Shown one piece after another: positions 51,202 through 61,415 of a stretch of DNA of 64,000 bases. The stretch spans positions 1 through 64,000 of the forward strand of contig NZ_JALNUI010000012.1 of the NCBI RefSeq assembly GCF_026544205.1. The letters are read 5' to 3'. The DNA is from Curtobacterium sp. GC_Cur_3 (GTDB lineage Bacteria > Actinomycetota > Actinomycetes > Actinomycetales > Microbacteriaceae). The position numbers were made by a program, and so were the translations under genes. The notes under the pieces were generated by a model. The model did not search any database. It was not told the DNA's origin and saw only the letters and a program-made list of their open reading frames with translations. How positions within the stretch are numbered: position 1 is the stretch's first letter; each line of letters begins with the position of its first letter.

Positions 51202-53253
51202 GTGCAGGACATCGCGATCGACACCGTCCAGGGCCTCCACCTGGGTGAGGACGTCGCGCGTTTCGCGATGCGCTCGGCGACGGCGACGGCCGCCACCCTG
51301 GTGCTCGATCCCCGTCCTGACGGCTCGGTGGCGGAGCGACGGGTCACACTCCGGCACGCGCCGGACTCCGACCAGTGGCACGCCGAGGTGCCGGAGGTCC
51401 GCGTCGGCGACACCTACCACCTGCTCGTCGACGGCCCGACCGGCGGGCGCCACGACTTCGACGGCGCGCGCCAGCTGCTCGACCCGTACGCCCGCGGTGT
51501 CGTCCACGCCCCCGAGGACGCTGCGGCCCGCTGGACGAGCGTCGTGGTCGACGACGCCTTCGACTGGGGCGACGTACCCAAGCCGACGGTGCCGCTCGAC
51601 CGGGTCGTCCTGTACGAGGCCAACGTGCGGACGCTCACGAGCGCGAACCCCGCCGTGCCGGAGCACCTCCGCGGGACCTTCGCCGGGGTCGCGCACGAGA
51701 GCACCATCGCGCACCTGCAGCGGATCGGGGTGACGACGCTCGAGCTCCTGCCCGTGCACGCGTTCGACACCGAGCACTGGCTGCAGCAGGCCGAGCGGGA
51801 GAACGCCTGGGGCTACAACACGCTCGGGTTCTTCGCCCCGCACGCCGGGTACGCGTCCTCCTCTGCCCGGGAAGCCGGCGCGGACGGGGTGCTCCGCGAG
51901 TTCAAGGGCATGGTGCGGCTGCTGCACGAGGCCGGCATCCAGGTCGTGCTCGACGTCGTCTACAACCACACCGCCGAGGAGGGCCTCGGCGGTCCGACCT
52001 CCTCCGTGCGCGGCATCGACGGCGCCAACCGGTACCGCTTCGCCGAGGACGACACCTACTACGACACGACGGGCTGCGGGAACACGCTCGACACCTCGGT
52101 CGAGGCCACCGCCGACCTCGTCGTCGACAGCCTGCGGTACTGGGCGCGGGAGATGCAGGTCGACGGCTTCCGCTTCGACCTGATGGCCGCGCTGGCCCGC
52201 GACGCCGACCACGTCTTCGACCCGGCGCACCCGCTGCTCGAGCGCATCCGGCAGCACCCGGACCTGCAGGACGTCCTGGTCATCGCCGAACCGTGGGACG
52301 TCGGCCCTGACGGCTGGCGCACCGGGGCGTTCGGCGCGGGGACGCTGGAGTGGAACGACGGCTTCCGGAACACCGTGCGGCAGTTCTGGCTGGCCGACGT
52401 CGGCCAAGAGCGCCGCAGCGGCGTACCAGGAGCGGGCATCGGCGCGCTCGCGAACTCGCTGACGGGGTCGCGGAGCGTCTTCGACGTCGCGCGCGGGCCG
52501 CTCGCCGGCGTGAACTTCGTCACCGCGCACGACGGCTTCACGCTGCACGACCTGGTGTCGTACGACGGCAAGCACAACGAGGCCAACGGCGAGGACAACC
52601 GCGACGGCTCGAACGACAACCGCTCGTTCAACCACGGGCACGAGGGCGCGACGGAGGACCGCGGCGTCCGTGCGGCCAGGGGGCGGTCGATGCGCAACCT
52701 GCTCGGCACGCTGTTCCTGTCCGCCGGGGTGCCGATGCTCACCGCCGGCGACGAGCGCAGCCGCACCCAGCACGGCAACAACAACGCGTACGTCGTCTCC
52801 GGCGACCTCACCCCGGTCGACTGGTCGGACGACGAGGACGCCGAGTCGATGACCGAGACCGTGGCCGCGCTGACCCGACTGCGTGCGGCGCACCCGGCGC
52901 TGCGCCCGTCGCGCTTCGGCGTCGAGGGCCAGGTCACGCCCTCCGCGTCCCGGATGACCTGGTACGGGCCCGACGGCGGTCCGATGACCGGCGAGTGGTG
53001 GGACCAGCCGATCCACCGCGCGCTGCAGTCCTTCATCGAGTCCACGCCGGAGCACGAACCGTACGACCGGGTGCTCGTCGTGGTGCACGGCAGCGGGCGG
53101 ACCCGGGACCTGACGCTCCCCGTGCGGGAGGACGTGCTGGCGTACCGGCTGGCGTGGTCGAGCGAGAAGCACCGCGACCACGCCCGGCACCGTCCTGCCG
53201 GCACGGTGTTCACGGCGTACGGGCCGGGCATCCACGTGTTCGAGGTCGTCTGA
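51202..53253 (+). CDS. glgX: Glycogen debranching enzyme (isoamylase type)
   Basis: A 683-residue GH13 isoamylase-type debranching enzyme. An N-terminal CBM48-like domain (about 1-105) precedes the barrel with YEANVRTLT, LDVVYNHTAEEG, the nucleophile Asp in VDGFRFDLMAALARD, the acid Glu in VLVIAEPWDVG and VTAHDGFTLHDLVSYDGKHNEANGEDNRDG. It hydrolyses alpha-1,6 branches in glycogen-like glucans. GTG 51202 is chosen over 51181 since it lies six bases from a -10 box, matching the leaderless pattern here. The next genes on this strand are glgE and glgB, so the cluster handles alpha-glucan turnover. Confidence 0.9.
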   Translation: MQDIAIDTVQGLHLGEDVARFAMRSATATAATLVLDPRPDGSVAERRVTLRHAPDSDQWHAEVPEVRVGDTYHLLVDGPTGGRHDFDGARQLLDPYARGVVHAPEDAAARWTSVVVDDAFDWGDVPKPTVPLDRVVLYEANVRTLTSANPAVPEHLRGTFAGVAHESTIAHLQRIGVTTLELLPVHAFDTEHWLQQAERENAWGYNTLGFFAPHAGYASSSAREAGADGVLREFKGMVRLLHEAGIQVVLDVVYNHTAEEGLGGPTSSVRGIDGANRYRFAEDDTYYDTTGCGNTLDTSVEATADLVVDSLRYWAREMQVDGFRFDLMAALARDADHVFDPAHPLLERIRQHPDLQDVLVIAEPWDVGPDGWRTGAFGAGTLEWNDGFRNTVRQFWLADVGQERRSGVPGAGIGALANSLTGSRSVFDVARGPLAGVNFVTAHDGFTLHDLVSYDGKHNEANGEDNRDGSNDNRSFNHGHEGATEDRGVRAARGRSMRNLLGTLFLSAGVPMLTAGDERSRTQHGNNNAYVVSGDLTPVDWSDDEDAESMTETVAALTRLRAAHPALRPSRFGVEGQVTPSASRMTWYGPDGGPMTGEWWDQPIHRALQSFIESTPEHEPYDRVLVVVHGSGRTRDLTLPVREDVLAYRLAWSSEKHRDHARHRPAGTVFTAYGPGIHVFEVV

Positions 53254-53394
53254 GCCCACTTGGTCGGGCCGGGCGGCGAGTGCGGTCGATCGGCGCGGTC
53301 GGTGGGTCCTCCACCGGCCGTGCGACGCGCCGATCCGTCCACAGGACACGCGATCCGGGGAACACGGAGCGCCGCGCCGGGTAGCGTCTGCTCC

Positions 53395-55395
53395 GTGGCC
53401 ACCGCAGACCGACCCCGGCGTCCGAAGATCGGGCGCATCCCGATCACCGAACTCACCCCGAGGACGCCCAACGGCTTCCCCGGCAAGGCCTTCGACGGCG
53501 AGGTGATCACGTTCGGCGCGACCGTCTTCCGGGAAGGCCACGGCGTGATCGGCGCCGACGTCGTCCTGGAACGACCCGACGGGGGGACCAGGACCGTCCC
53601 ACTGCGCCTCGCCGCCGCCGGCACCGACCGGTACGAGGCGACCGTCCAGGTCGACCACGTCGGCGTGTGGACCTGGCACGTCGAGGCCTACTCCGACGAC
53701 TGGGCATCCTGGCTCCACGGCGCCCGGCTGAAGATCGCCGCCGGTGTCGACACCGAAGCCACGCTGCTCGACGGCGCCGTGCTGCTCGACCGGCTGGCGG
53801 CGGAGACCGACTCCCCCGCCGCGACCCGTGCCGCCGCCCGCATGCGCGACACGGAGCTCGACGCCGCCGACCGCCTCGCGGCGGTCGACGACCCGCGCAT
53901 CCTGTCCGAGGTCGAGGAGTCGCCCGTCACCTCGCTCCGCACCGACTCCCCCGTGCAGCTGCTCGACGTCGAGCGCACGCGCGCCGGTGTCGGCGCCTGG
54001 TACGAGTTCTTCCCCCGCAGTGAAGGCGCCAAGCGGAACGCCGACGGCTCCTGGAAGAGCGGTGACTTCCGCACCGCCGCCCGCCGCCTCCCCGCCGTCG
54101 CCCGGATGGGCTTCGACGTGATCTACCTGCCGCCGATCCACCCGATCGGGCACACCGCCAGGAAGGGCCCGAACAACACGCTCGACGCCGGCCCGAACGA
54201 CCCGGGCAGCCCCTGGGCGATCGGTTCGGCCGAGGGCGGCCACGACGCCATCCACCCCGACCTCGGCACCGAGGACGACTTCCGCGACTTCGTCGAGACG
54301 GCGAAGAACACCGGGATGGAGGTCGCGCTCGACTTCGCGCTGCAGTGCTCCCCCGACCACCCCTGGGTCACCGAGCACCCGGAGTGGTTCACCACGCGCG
54401 CCGACGGCTCCATCGCGACCGCGGAGAACCCGCCGAAGCGCTACCAGGACATCTACCCGATCCAGTTCGACTCCGACCCCGAGGGCCTGGTCGTCGAGGT
54501 CGAGCGGGTCCTGCGCCACTGGATCGCGTTCGGCATCCGGATCTTCCGCGTCGACAACCCGCACACCAAGCCGCTCTGGTTCTGGGAGCGCGTCATCCGG
54601 GAGATCCGCGACGAGCACCCCGACACCGTGTTCCTCGCCGAGGCCTTCACCCGCCCGGCGATGATGCGGGCCCTGGCCGAGGCCGGCTTCCAGCAGTCGT
54701 ACTCGTACTTCACGTGGCGCAACACGAAGGACGAGATCGCGGACTACTTCGACGAGCTCGCCCACGAGACCTCGGACTACCTCCGTCCGAACCTGTTCGT
54801 GAACACGCCGGACATCCTCACCGAGTTCCTGCAGTTCGGTGGTCGCGCTGGGTACAAGATCCGCGCTGCGCTCGCCGCGACGGGCGCTCCGACGTGGGGC
54901 ATGTACGCCGGCTACGAGCTCTTCGAGGACGTCGCACGCCCGGGCTCCGAGGAGAACATCGACAACGAGAAGTACGAGTACAAGCCGCGCGACTTCGCCC
55001 TCGCCGAGGCCGAGGGCGCGAGCCTGGCGCCGTACGTCACGATGCTGAACCGCTTCCGGCAGGCGCACCCCGCGCTCCGGCAGCTCCGGAACCTGCACGT
55101 GCACACCAGCGAGGACGACGCCATCGTCGTGTACTCCAAGCACCTCCCCGGGCAGTTCATCCGCTCGGGCCGCGCCGACACCGTGATCGTCGTCGCGAAC
55201 GTCGACCCCCACTCCGCCCGTGAGACCACGGTGCACCTCGACCTCGCTGCACTCGGACTCGACCCCGAGCAGTCGTTCGACGTCCGCGACGTCGTCACGG
55301 GTGCGCGCTGGGTCTGGGGATCGTCGAACTACGTCCGCCTGGACGCATTCCAGGAGCCCGTGCACCTGCTCGTCGTGGAAGGACCCCACCGATGA
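53395..55395 (+). CDS. glgE: Alpha-1,4-glucan:maltose-1-phosphate maltosyltransferase
   Basis: A 666-residue GH13_3 enzyme that transfers maltosyl units from maltose-1-phosphate to growing alpha-1,4-glucan. The N-terminal domain has [25 protein letters not shown], and the barrel has [20 protein letters not shown]. The catalytic Asp387 in [10 protein letters not shown] and Glu416 in FLAEAFTRP are present, with the same spacing as in characterised Streptomyces GlgE. The GTG lies seven bases after TAGCGT (53382-53387), a leaderless pattern. The stop overlaps the glgB start by ATGA. The enzymes that make maltose-1-phosphate (TreS/Pep2 or GlgM) are not in this window. Confidence 0.93.
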   Translation: MATADRPRRPKIGRIPITELTPRTPNGFPGKAFDGEVITFGATVFREGHGVIGADVVLERPDGGTRTVPLRLAAAGTDRYEATVQVDHVGVWTWHVEAYSDDWASWLHGARLKIAAGVDTEATLLDGAVLLDRLAAETDSPAATRAAARMRDTELDAADRLAAVDDPRILSEVEESPVTSLRTDSPVQLLDVERTRAGVGAWYEFFPRSEGAKRNADGSWKSGDFRTAARRLPAVARMGFDVIYLPPIHPIGHTARKGPNNTLDAGPNDPGSPWAIGSAEGGHDAIHPDLGTEDDFRDFVETAKNTGMEVALDFALQCSPDHPWVTEHPEWFTTRADGSIATAENPPKRYQDIYPIQFDSDPEGLVVEVERVLRHWIAFGIRIFRVDNPHTKPLWFWERVIREIRDEHPDTVFLAEAFTRPAMMRALAEAGFQQSYSYFTWRNTKDEIADYFDELAHETSDYLRPNLFVNTPDILTEFLQFGGRAGYKIRAALAATGAPTWGMYAGYELFEDVARPGSEENIDNEKYEYKPRDFALAEAEGASLAPYVTMLNRFRQAHPALRQLRNLHVHTSEDDAIVVYSKHLPGQFIRSGRADTVIVVANVDPHSARETTVHLDLAALGLDPEQSFDVRDVVTGARWVWGSSNYVRLDAFQEPVHLLVVEGPHR

Positions 55396-58085
55396 CCGAC
55401 CACCACAACCCCGAGCGGATCGAACCCCGCGACCGGGGCCAGGGGCCGAGCGTGCCCCCGGTCCAGCCGCCGCCCCCGCCCGCACGCTCCGAGCACCCGG
55501 CGAAGCACGTCGACCCCACCGCGGACCCCGCTGACGCGCTCGACCCCGTCGACGCTGCGGACGCCGCCGGCCTGGGCGCCGGGTCCCCGGTCCCGAGCCG
55601 CCCGGTCCCCGCACCGGTGCCGTCGCGCGCTCCCCAGGCTGTGCCCCGCACCGAGCCGCGGACGTCGGCCCCCGGAGAGGACCTCCCCGGTGCCCGACTG
55701 CCGCGCCGCGAGTCCCCCGACCGTGACGTGCCCGAGTCGGCGACGCTCGCCGGTGGCCTGGACACACCGCACCCCCGTCACGCCGAAGCGGTGGACGCGA
55801 CCCCGGCGGACACCACTCCGGCAGACACCACCCCGGCGACCACCGCACAGGACGTCGCTGAGTCGGCCGCAGCCGCCGAGCCGTCCGACGGCACGACCAC
55901 CACGGCCGACGCTGCCGCGGCGACCGTCGAGCCACGACCCGCTCCCCTCGAGGAGTGGCTGCGCCAGCAGGTCGCCGAGGGCCGCTGGTCCCAGCCGCAC
56001 GACGTGCTCGGCCCGCACCCGGTCGACGGCGGCACCAGTGTGCGCGTCGTCCGCCACCTCGCCGAGGCCGTCCGCATCGTCCGTCCGGACGGCGACGACA
56101 TCGAGCTCGCCCACGAGGGCGACGGCCTCTGGTCCGGCGCCACGACCGGCGAACTCGGCCGGTACCGCGTCGAGTCCGAGTACGTCGAGGACGACACGAC
56201 GTGGACCAGCGACGACGCCTACCGGTTCCCGCCGACGCTCGGCGAACTCGACCTGCACCTGTTCGGTGAGGGCCGCGACGAGCAGCTCTGGAACCACCTC
56301 GGTGCCCACGTCACGACCGTCGACGGCGTCGACGGCGTCGCGTTCGCCGTCTGGGCCCCCCGGGCCACCGCCGTCCGCGTGATCGGCGACTTCGAGGGCT
56401 GGGAGGGCCGCACCACCGCGATGCGCCGCCTGAACGACCTCGGCGTCTGGGAGCTCTTCTGGCCGGGTGCCCTCGACGGGCAGCGGTACAAGTTCCAGAT
56501 CCTCACCGACAGCGGCTGGGTCGAGCGCGCCGACCCCTTCGCGCGTCGCGCCGAGGTCCCGCCGCTGACGGCGTCGGTCATCACGAGCTCCTCCTACGCA
56601 TGGTCGGACGGGGACCGCCAGTGGATGGCGGACCGCGCCGCCGCGACGACACACGATCGCCCGATGAGCGTGTACGAGGTCCACCTCGGCTCCTGGCGTC
56701 CGGGCCTGTCGTACCGCGACGTCGCCGACGAGCTCATCGGGCACGTGCAGCACCTCGGGTTCACGCACATCGAGTTCCTGCCCCTGTCCGAGCACCCCTT
56801 CGGTGGGTCGTGGGGCTACCAGGTCACCGGGTACTACGCCCCGACCTCCCGCTACGGCAGCCCCGACGACCTCCGCTACCTGATCGACCGGCTGCACTCG
56901 GCCGGCATCGGCGTGATCATGGACTGGGTCCCCGGGCACTTCCCGAAGGACGAGTGGGCGCTGGCGAAGTTCGACGGCTACGCGCTCTTCGAGCACCCGG
57001 ACCCCCGCCGCGGCGAGCAGCTCGACTGGGGCACCTACGTGTTCGACTTCGGGCAGCCGCAGGTGAAGAACTTCCTGGTCGCGAACGCGCTGTACTGGAT
57101 GGAGGAGTTCCACATCGACGGCCTCCGCGTGGACGCCGTCGCCTCGATCCTGTACCTCGACTACTCCCGCACGGAGTGGCTGCCGAACATCCACGGCGGA
57201 CGCGAGAACCTCGAGGCGATCTCGTTCCTGCAGGAGACCAACGCCACCGCGTACAAGCGCTACCCGGGCATCGTCATGATCGCCGAGGAGAGCACCTCGT
57301 GGCCGGGCGTCACCCAGCCCACCAGTGCCGGCGGCCTCGGCTTCGGGCAGAAGTGGAACATGGGGTGGATGCACGACTCGCTCGAGTACGTGCAGCGTGA
57401 CCCGGCGTACCGCTCGTACCACCACGACGAGCTGACGTTCTCGTTCGTGTACGCGTTCAGCGAGCAGTTCACCCTGCCGATCAGCCACGACGAGGTCGTG
57501 CACGGCAAGGGCTCGCTCTACGGCAAAATGCCCGGCGACGAGTGGCAGAAGCTCGCCAACGTGCGCGCCTACCTCGCGTTCATGTGGTCGCACCCCGGCA
57601 AGCAGCTGCTGTTCATGGGCCAGGAGTTCGCCCAGATCGGCGAGTGGTCCGAGGCCCGCGGGCTCGACTGGTGGCACCTCGACGACCCGGGTCACCGTGG
57701 CGTGCAGGACCTCGTCGCCGAGCTCAACAGCGTGTACAAGGACACCCCCGCGCTGTGGACGCACGACAGCACCGCCGAGGGCTTCGAGTGGCTCGAGGGC
57801 GGCGACGCTCCCCACGCCACGATCGGGTTCCTGCGCAAGGCCGGTGACGAGCGCCTCGCGGTCTTCGTGAACTTCTCCGGCGTGCCCGTCGAGCGGCGCT
57901 TCGGCCTGCCGACGGCCGGTGCCTGGCACGAGGTCCTCAACACCGACGCAGCCGAGTACGGCGGGTCCGGCGTCGGCAACCTCGGTGTCGTCACCGCCGA
58001 GGACGTCCCGTGGGCCGGTCGCCCGGCCTCGGCGAACCTCGTGGTGCCCCCGCTCGGCGCCGTCTGGCTGAAGCTCGCCCCGTAG
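55392..58085 (+). CDS. glgB: 1,4-alpha-glucan branching enzyme with a 180-aa disordered extension
   Basis: An 897-residue branching enzyme. Residues 1-180 are Pro/Ala/Thr/Asp-rich and low in complexity, with short repeats ([16 protein letters not shown]), and look disordered. An N1/CBM48 region (about 185-400) follows, then the GH13_9 barrel with [29 protein letters not shown], the nucleophile Asp in [19 protein letters not shown], the acid Glu in MIAEEST and [13 protein letters not shown]. It introduces alpha-1,6 branches into the glucan made by GlgE. Typical GlgB proteins are about 730 residues, so the extension is extra. It is translationally coupled to glgE. Two hairpins follow. Confidence 0.94.
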   Translation: MTDHHNPERIEPRDRGQGPSVPPVQPPPPPARSEHPAKHVDPTADPADALDPVDAADAAGLGAGSPVPSRPVPAPVPSRAPQAVPRTEPRTSAPGEDLPGARLPRRESPDRDVPESATLAGGLDTPHPRHAEAVDATPADTTPADTTPATTAQDVAESAAAAEPSDGTTTTADAAAATVEPRPAPLEEWLRQQVAEGRWSQPHDVLGPHPVDGGTSVRVVRHLAEAVRIVRPDGDDIELAHEGDGLWSGATTGELGRYRVESEYVEDDTTWTSDDAYRFPPTLGELDLHLFGEGRDEQLWNHLGAHVTTVDGVDGVAFAVWAPRATAVRVIGDFEGWEGRTTAMRRLNDLGVWELFWPGALDGQRYKFQILTDSGWVERADPFARRAEVPPLTASVITSSSYAWSDGDRQWMADRAAATTHDRPMSVYEVHLGSWRPGLSYRDVADELIGHVQHLGFTHIEFLPLSEHPFGGSWGYQVTGYYAPTSRYGSPDDLRYLIDRLHSAGIGVIMDWVPGHFPKDEWALAKFDGYALFEHPDPRRGEQLDWGTYVFDFGQPQVKNFLVANALYWMEEFHIDGLRVDAVASILYLDYSRTEWLPNIHGGRENLEAISFLQETNATAYKRYPGIVMIAEESTSWPGVTQPTSAGGLGFGQKWNMGWMHDSLEYVQRDPAYRSYHHDELTFSFVYAFSEQFTLPISHDEVVHGKGSLYGKMPGDEWQKLANVRAYLAFMWSHPGKQLLFMGQEFAQIGEWSEARGLDWWHLDDPGHRGVQDLVAELNSVYKDTPALWTHDSTAEGFEWLEGGDAPHATIGFLRKAGDERLAVFVNFSGVPVERRFGLPTAGAWHEVLNTDAAEYGGSGVGNLGVVTAEDVPWAGRPASANLVVPPLGAVWLKLAP

Positions 58086-58218
58086 TCCGGGGGCAGTGCG
58101 GACACGCGGAGGAGGTCGGCCCAGCCGACCCCCTCCGCGCGTTCGTCTGTGCGGCGGGGGTGCCCGCCCGTGCACGTGCACGTCCCACGCGGAGCGAGTC
58201 GAATCGCGCGGAGCGAGA

Positions 58219-58267
58219 GGAATCGCGCGTTGCGGGTCGGATCTTCCGACCCGCAACGCGCGATTCC
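58219..58267 (+). terminator. Strong terminator after glgB
   Basis: A 23-bp perfect stem (58219-58241 with 58245-58267) and a three-base loop. The stem begins GGAATCGCGCGTTGCGGGTC. No T-run follows. Confidence 0.85.
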
Positions 58268-58308
58268 ACATCCCACAGCGCCCGTGATGGGCGGAACCGC
58301 CCACACGA

Positions 58309-58352
58309 CGGACGGGAGGCTCGGTACCAGCCGGCACCGAGCCTCCCGTCCG
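58309..58352. terminator. Second hairpin after glgB, GGGAGGCTC family
   Basis: Arms CGGACGGGAGGCTCGGT (58309-58325) and ACCGAGCCTCCCGTCCG (58336-58352), a 17-bp perfect stem, placed between convergent genes. It is closely related to the hairpins at 11621 and 16902. Confidence 0.8.
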
Positions 58353-58471
58353 TGGATGGCCGCGACAGCGAGACGCCCCCGGCGACTCGGAACGCCGCCG
58401 ATTCCGGCGGTGTCTCGAGCGCTCGGGGGCGTCTCGAGCAGACGGGGGTGTCTCGCGACTCCCCCGTGTGC

Positions 58472-59497
58472 TCAGTACAGCGCGCTCGCCAGGCGGCGGC
58501 GTGCCGCCACGACGCGCGGGTCCTCCGCACCGATCAGCTCGAAGTACTCGACGAGCCGGACGCGGAGCGCCTCACGCTGGTCGCCGAACACGGTCGGCAC
58601 CAGGTCGAGCAGCCGCCCGAAGGCGTCCTCGACGTGTCCACCGCTGATGTCGAGGTCGGCCACGGCGAGCTGGGCCTCGACGTCGTGCGGCCCGGCGCCG
58701 GCGGCAGCGCGGATCTCGTCGGCGGTGTGCCCGGCGAGCCGGTCGAGGAGCGACACCTGCGCCAGTCCCGCGACGGCCATCTGGTCGTGCGGGTCCTGCA
58801 GGATGGCGGTCTTGTACTCCTGGATGGCGGTGGCGTAGTCGCCCTGCTCGATGGCGTCGTAGGCGGCCTGGTGGTGCTGCGGCAGCGGCTCCGGCTCGGG
58901 CTCGCCCTGCTCGACGGCCTCGGTGTCGACACCGGCGCCGTCGACGGTCACGCGCCCGGAGACGCCGTTCTGCTCGGCAGCCTGGAGCACCTGCTCGAAG
59001 ACGTCACGGACCTCGGCCTCGGGCAGCGCACCGACGAACAACCCCAGCGGGCGTCCGGCGATGACGGCGGCCACGGTCGGGATCGACTGCGCCTGGAAGG
59101 CCTGCACGAGCTGCGGGTTCGTGTCGGCGTCGACCTTGGCCAGCAGGACGCGGCCGTCGTACTCCGCGGTCAACCGTTCGAGGATCGGCGAGAGCTGCTT
59201 GCACGGCCCGCACCACTCGGCCCAGATGTCCACGATCACGGGGACGATGGTCGAGAGCTGCAGGATGTCCTGGAAGCTCTGGTCGGTGACGTCGAGGACG
59301 AGCGACGGAACGGTCAGGTCGCCGGCGGTCTCGCTGCCGGGGACGCCGGCACCGGGAACTCCGGTGGGACCGGTGGCACCGGGGCCCGCGGCACCGGGAC
59401 CGGTCGGCTGTCCTGCCGGTCGCTGCGCACGCTCGACCAGGGAAGACAGGTCGACGGCTCCGCGGAGTCCGGACGGGGTCGGGGGGACGTTCGTCAT
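58472..59497 (-). CDS. Thioredoxin-TPR co-chaperone-like protein (YbbN/CnoX-like)
   Basis: A 341-residue protein. The first 60 residues are Gly/Pro/Ala-rich and probably flexible. A thioredoxin domain (about 62-172) has the active site WAEWCGPCKQ with Cys96 and Cys99, and the cis-Pro loop SIPTV. After an acidic linker come tetratricopeptide-like helices (about 212-340; AYDAIEQGDYATAIQEYKTAILQDPHDQMAVAGLAQ). This matches YbbN/CnoX, which holds oxidised or unfolded proteins. Here the CxxC is complete, so redox activity is plausible. The start overlaps the upstream gene's stop (ATGA), so it is the second gene of that operon. Confidence 0.85.
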   Translation of the reverse strand: MTNVPPTPSGLRGAVDLSSLVERAQRPAGQPTGPGAAGPGATGPTGVPGAGVPGSETAGDLTVPSLVLDVTDQSFQDILQLSTIVPVIVDIWAEWCGPCKQLSPILERLTAEYDGRVLLAKVDADTNPQLVQAFQAQSIPTVAAVIAGRPLGLFVGALPEAEVRDVFEQVLQAAEQNGVSGRVTVDGAGVDTEAVEQGEPEPEPLPQHHQAAYDAIEQGDYATAIQEYKTAILQDPHDQMAVAGLAQVSLLDRLAGHTADEIRAAAGAGPHDVEAQLAVADLDISGGHVEDAFGRLLDLVPTVFGDQREALRVRLVEYFELIGAEDPRVVAARRRLASALY

Positions 59498-61230
59498 TGC
59501 ACCTCACTCGCTGCGATCAGGCCCTGGGTGAACCCGAGCAGGACCATCTTGTCGTCCGACCCGACGGCCGGCACGGAGAAGAGCAGCTGGACGCCGTAGG
59601 TGGCGCTCACGCCCTTCTTGCTGGAGTCGACACCGGACAGGGCCTTCACGGCGCCCTCGGTGTTGACGGAGGCCCCGGTGGCCGTCGGCGTGACCTTCTC
59701 GATCTCGTCGAGGCTGACCGACACGAGTGCACCGGCACCGTTCGTCGCCAGGGCGACGGCACTGCCGTCCGGCGACTCGGACGAGTACTCGATCTTGGCG
59801 GTGTCGGGCAGGGCCTCGGACTTCTTGTCCTTGTAGTCCTTGCCGATCTTCGGCCGGAGGTCGTCGCCGTCGCTCTGGAACAGGTCGGCGTACTCGCTGT
59901 CGGCGTCCTTCGACAGGACGTCGCCGTAGGCCTTCGCGACCTGGTCAGGGGCGATCGCCAGGAGCGGGGAGTCCGAGGCGAGCTGCGCGGTGCCGATCGA
60001 CACGGGGGCGACGGACGGCAGGGTGGCATCGGCCTCGAGCGAGACGTCGTACATCACCTTGTAGTCGTCGCGTGCCGACTCCTGCACGAGCGTGAGCGCC
60101 TGCGGTGCCGTCTTCTGGTCGGAGGGGTCCGACGTGACGACGAACACGGTGCGCGGCCAGCTGTCGGTCTGCTGCGGGAGCGCGACCGAGACGTCGGCGG
60201 CCGAGATCGTCGGCGGCGCCTGGACGTCCTCGTCCGCGTCACGGATCGTGTAGTTGGCCTTCCGGAGGTCGAGCGCGGGCCCGGTGAACCGGGTGCCTGC
60301 GAGGTCAGCGTCCTTGTCGGAGTCCGCCTTCGACGCGACGTCGGCGATGCGCTGGACCACGCGGGTGATCTGCTGCCGGGTCGCGGCGGTCGGCTCGGCC
60401 TGCTCGGCTGCTCCGGTCGCCGAGGCAGTCGGGGTCGGGGTCGCCGCGACGCCGCCCTGGGGCCAGTACTCCGACGAGCAGCCGGCGAGCGACAGTGCGC
60501 CGAGCAGGACGACCGGCACCGCGATCAGCGAACGACGCCCGCGGCGGGACCTGGCGGGCACCTGGGCACCGGCGGCAGCGGCGCGGCGCGAGGCCCGCAC
60601 GCGGGGAGGACGCGTCCCGCCACTGCGACGGCGCGGACCGCGGGATCGGCGCTGGTGCAGGAACGCCCAGACCAGCAGCACGATGCCGCCGAGCACGAAG
60701 ATGCCGCCGGCGGTCATGAGCGGACCCACGGACGGCGTGGAGGTGTCGCGCGGCCAGGTGACCGAGACGTCCGACGGTGCTGCCGACGAGCCCTCGCCGA
60801 CGATGAGCACGGAGACGTCGTCGGGCAGCCGGACGGTGAACTGCCCGGCGTCGTCGTACTCCTGGTACCAGAGGTCGCTGCCCTTCGGGTCCGGCACGGT
60901 GGTGTCGCTGCCGGCGGTCTTCGCGACGAGTCGGGACTGGTCGGCGTCGTACCGGAGCGTGCGGTGGCGGGCGTCACCCACCCAGGCGTCCACGTCCGAG
61001 GTCTTGCCGTAGGCGGCGAAGACCTTGCCGGACCCGGAGACGCTGATCCGCTGGTAGCCGGGGTTCGCGTTGAGCACGGAGCCGGGGATGACGGTCACGG
61101 GGGCCTTCGTGGTCGTGGACGTCTGCGCGACGATCGAGGACGGCGGAGCGAAGACGGTCCGCTCGGCGACCCCCAGGCCGACGAGCAGCAGCCCGATCAC
61201 GAAACTGACGATCGCCAGGACGAATCGCAC
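59494..61230 (-). CDS. Membrane protein with an internal lipoprotein-type signal
   Basis: A 578-residue protein of no family I can name. The GTG at 61230 follows GGGAGAGAG. Helix 1 (3-20), a 150-residue extracytoplasmic beta-rich domain (VTVIPGSVLNANPGYQRISVSGSG ... VSVTWP), helix 2 (171-191), an Arg-rich cytoplasmic stretch (193-233), then a third hydrophobic segment ending in a lipobox-like LSLAGC (Cys251). The remaining 325 residues form a soluble domain. It looks like a membrane protein joined to a lipoprotein. If cleaved at the lipobox, the second part would be a free lipoprotein. It is the first gene of an operon with the thioredoxin-TPR gene. Confidence 0.7.
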   Translation of the reverse strand: MRFVLAIVSFVIGLLLVGLGVAERTVFAPPSSIVAQTSTTTKAPVTVIPGSVLNANPGYQRISVSGSGKVFAAYGKTSDVDAWVGDARHRTLRYDADQSRLVAKTAGSDTTVPDPKGSDLWYQEYDDAGQFTVRLPDDVSVLIVGEGSSAAPSDVSVTWPRDTSTPSVGPLMTAGGIFVLGGIVLLVWAFLHQRRSRGPRRRSGGTRPPRVRASRRAAAAGAQVPARSRRGRRSLIAVPVVLLGALSLAGCSSEYWPQGGVAATPTPTASATGAAEQAEPTAATRQQITRVVQRIADVASKADSDKDADLAGTRFTGPALDLRKANYTIRDADEDVQAPPTISAADVSVALPQQTDSWPRTVFVVTSDPSDQKTAPQALTLVQESARDDYKVMYDVSLEADATLPSVAPVSIGTAQLASDSPLLAIAPDQVAKAYGDVLSKDADSEYADLFQSDGDDLRPKIGKDYKDKKSEALPDTAKIEYSSESPDGSAVALATNGAGALVSVSLDEIEKVTPTATGASVNTEGAVKALSGVDSSKKGVSATYGVQLLFSVPAVGSDDKMVLLGFTQGLIAASEVQ

Positions 61231-61359
61231 GGAACTCTCTCCCTCCGCGCCGGGGTGGGGGGATCGGCGCGAATCAACGCCCCAGGCTACGCGAGAACCA
61301 CTGTGAAGCGCATCCCGTCACGCTGTCCGCGAGCACAGCCCTGCCCATCGGGGCACCAC

Positions 61360-61365
61360 TACAAT
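61360..61365 (+). promoter_or_regulatory. -10 box of the coiled-coil gene
   Basis: TACAAT, the best match to TATAAT in this window's promoters, would start an RNA near 61372. The leader contains a small hairpin (GGGCGGC ... GCCGCCC, about 61374-61391) before GGGAG and the GTG at 61416. Confidence 0.5.
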
Positions 61366-61415
61366 CGGGGCGCGGGCGGCACCGGGCCGCCCGAGTGGAC
61401 CAGTGGGAGCGACAC

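Larger units (their letters stand above)
58086..58471. other. Convergent intergenic region with two terminators; no gene seen
   Basis: 386 bases between glgB and the convergent thioredoxin-TPR gene. It holds the two hairpins described separately. Beyond them (58360-58460), related phrases such as GTCTCGAGC, GACGCCCCCG and CGGGGGTGTCTCG recur in both orientations, giving a third, looser foldable region. No open frame with protein-like composition is seen. Confidence 0.65.

Noticed and set aside
50545-55935. A 1796-codon antisense frame opposite glgX and glgE
   Set aside because: Same reason: the plus-strand genes carry complete catalytic motifs, and the antisense frame is Arg/Ala/Val-rich without any motif.
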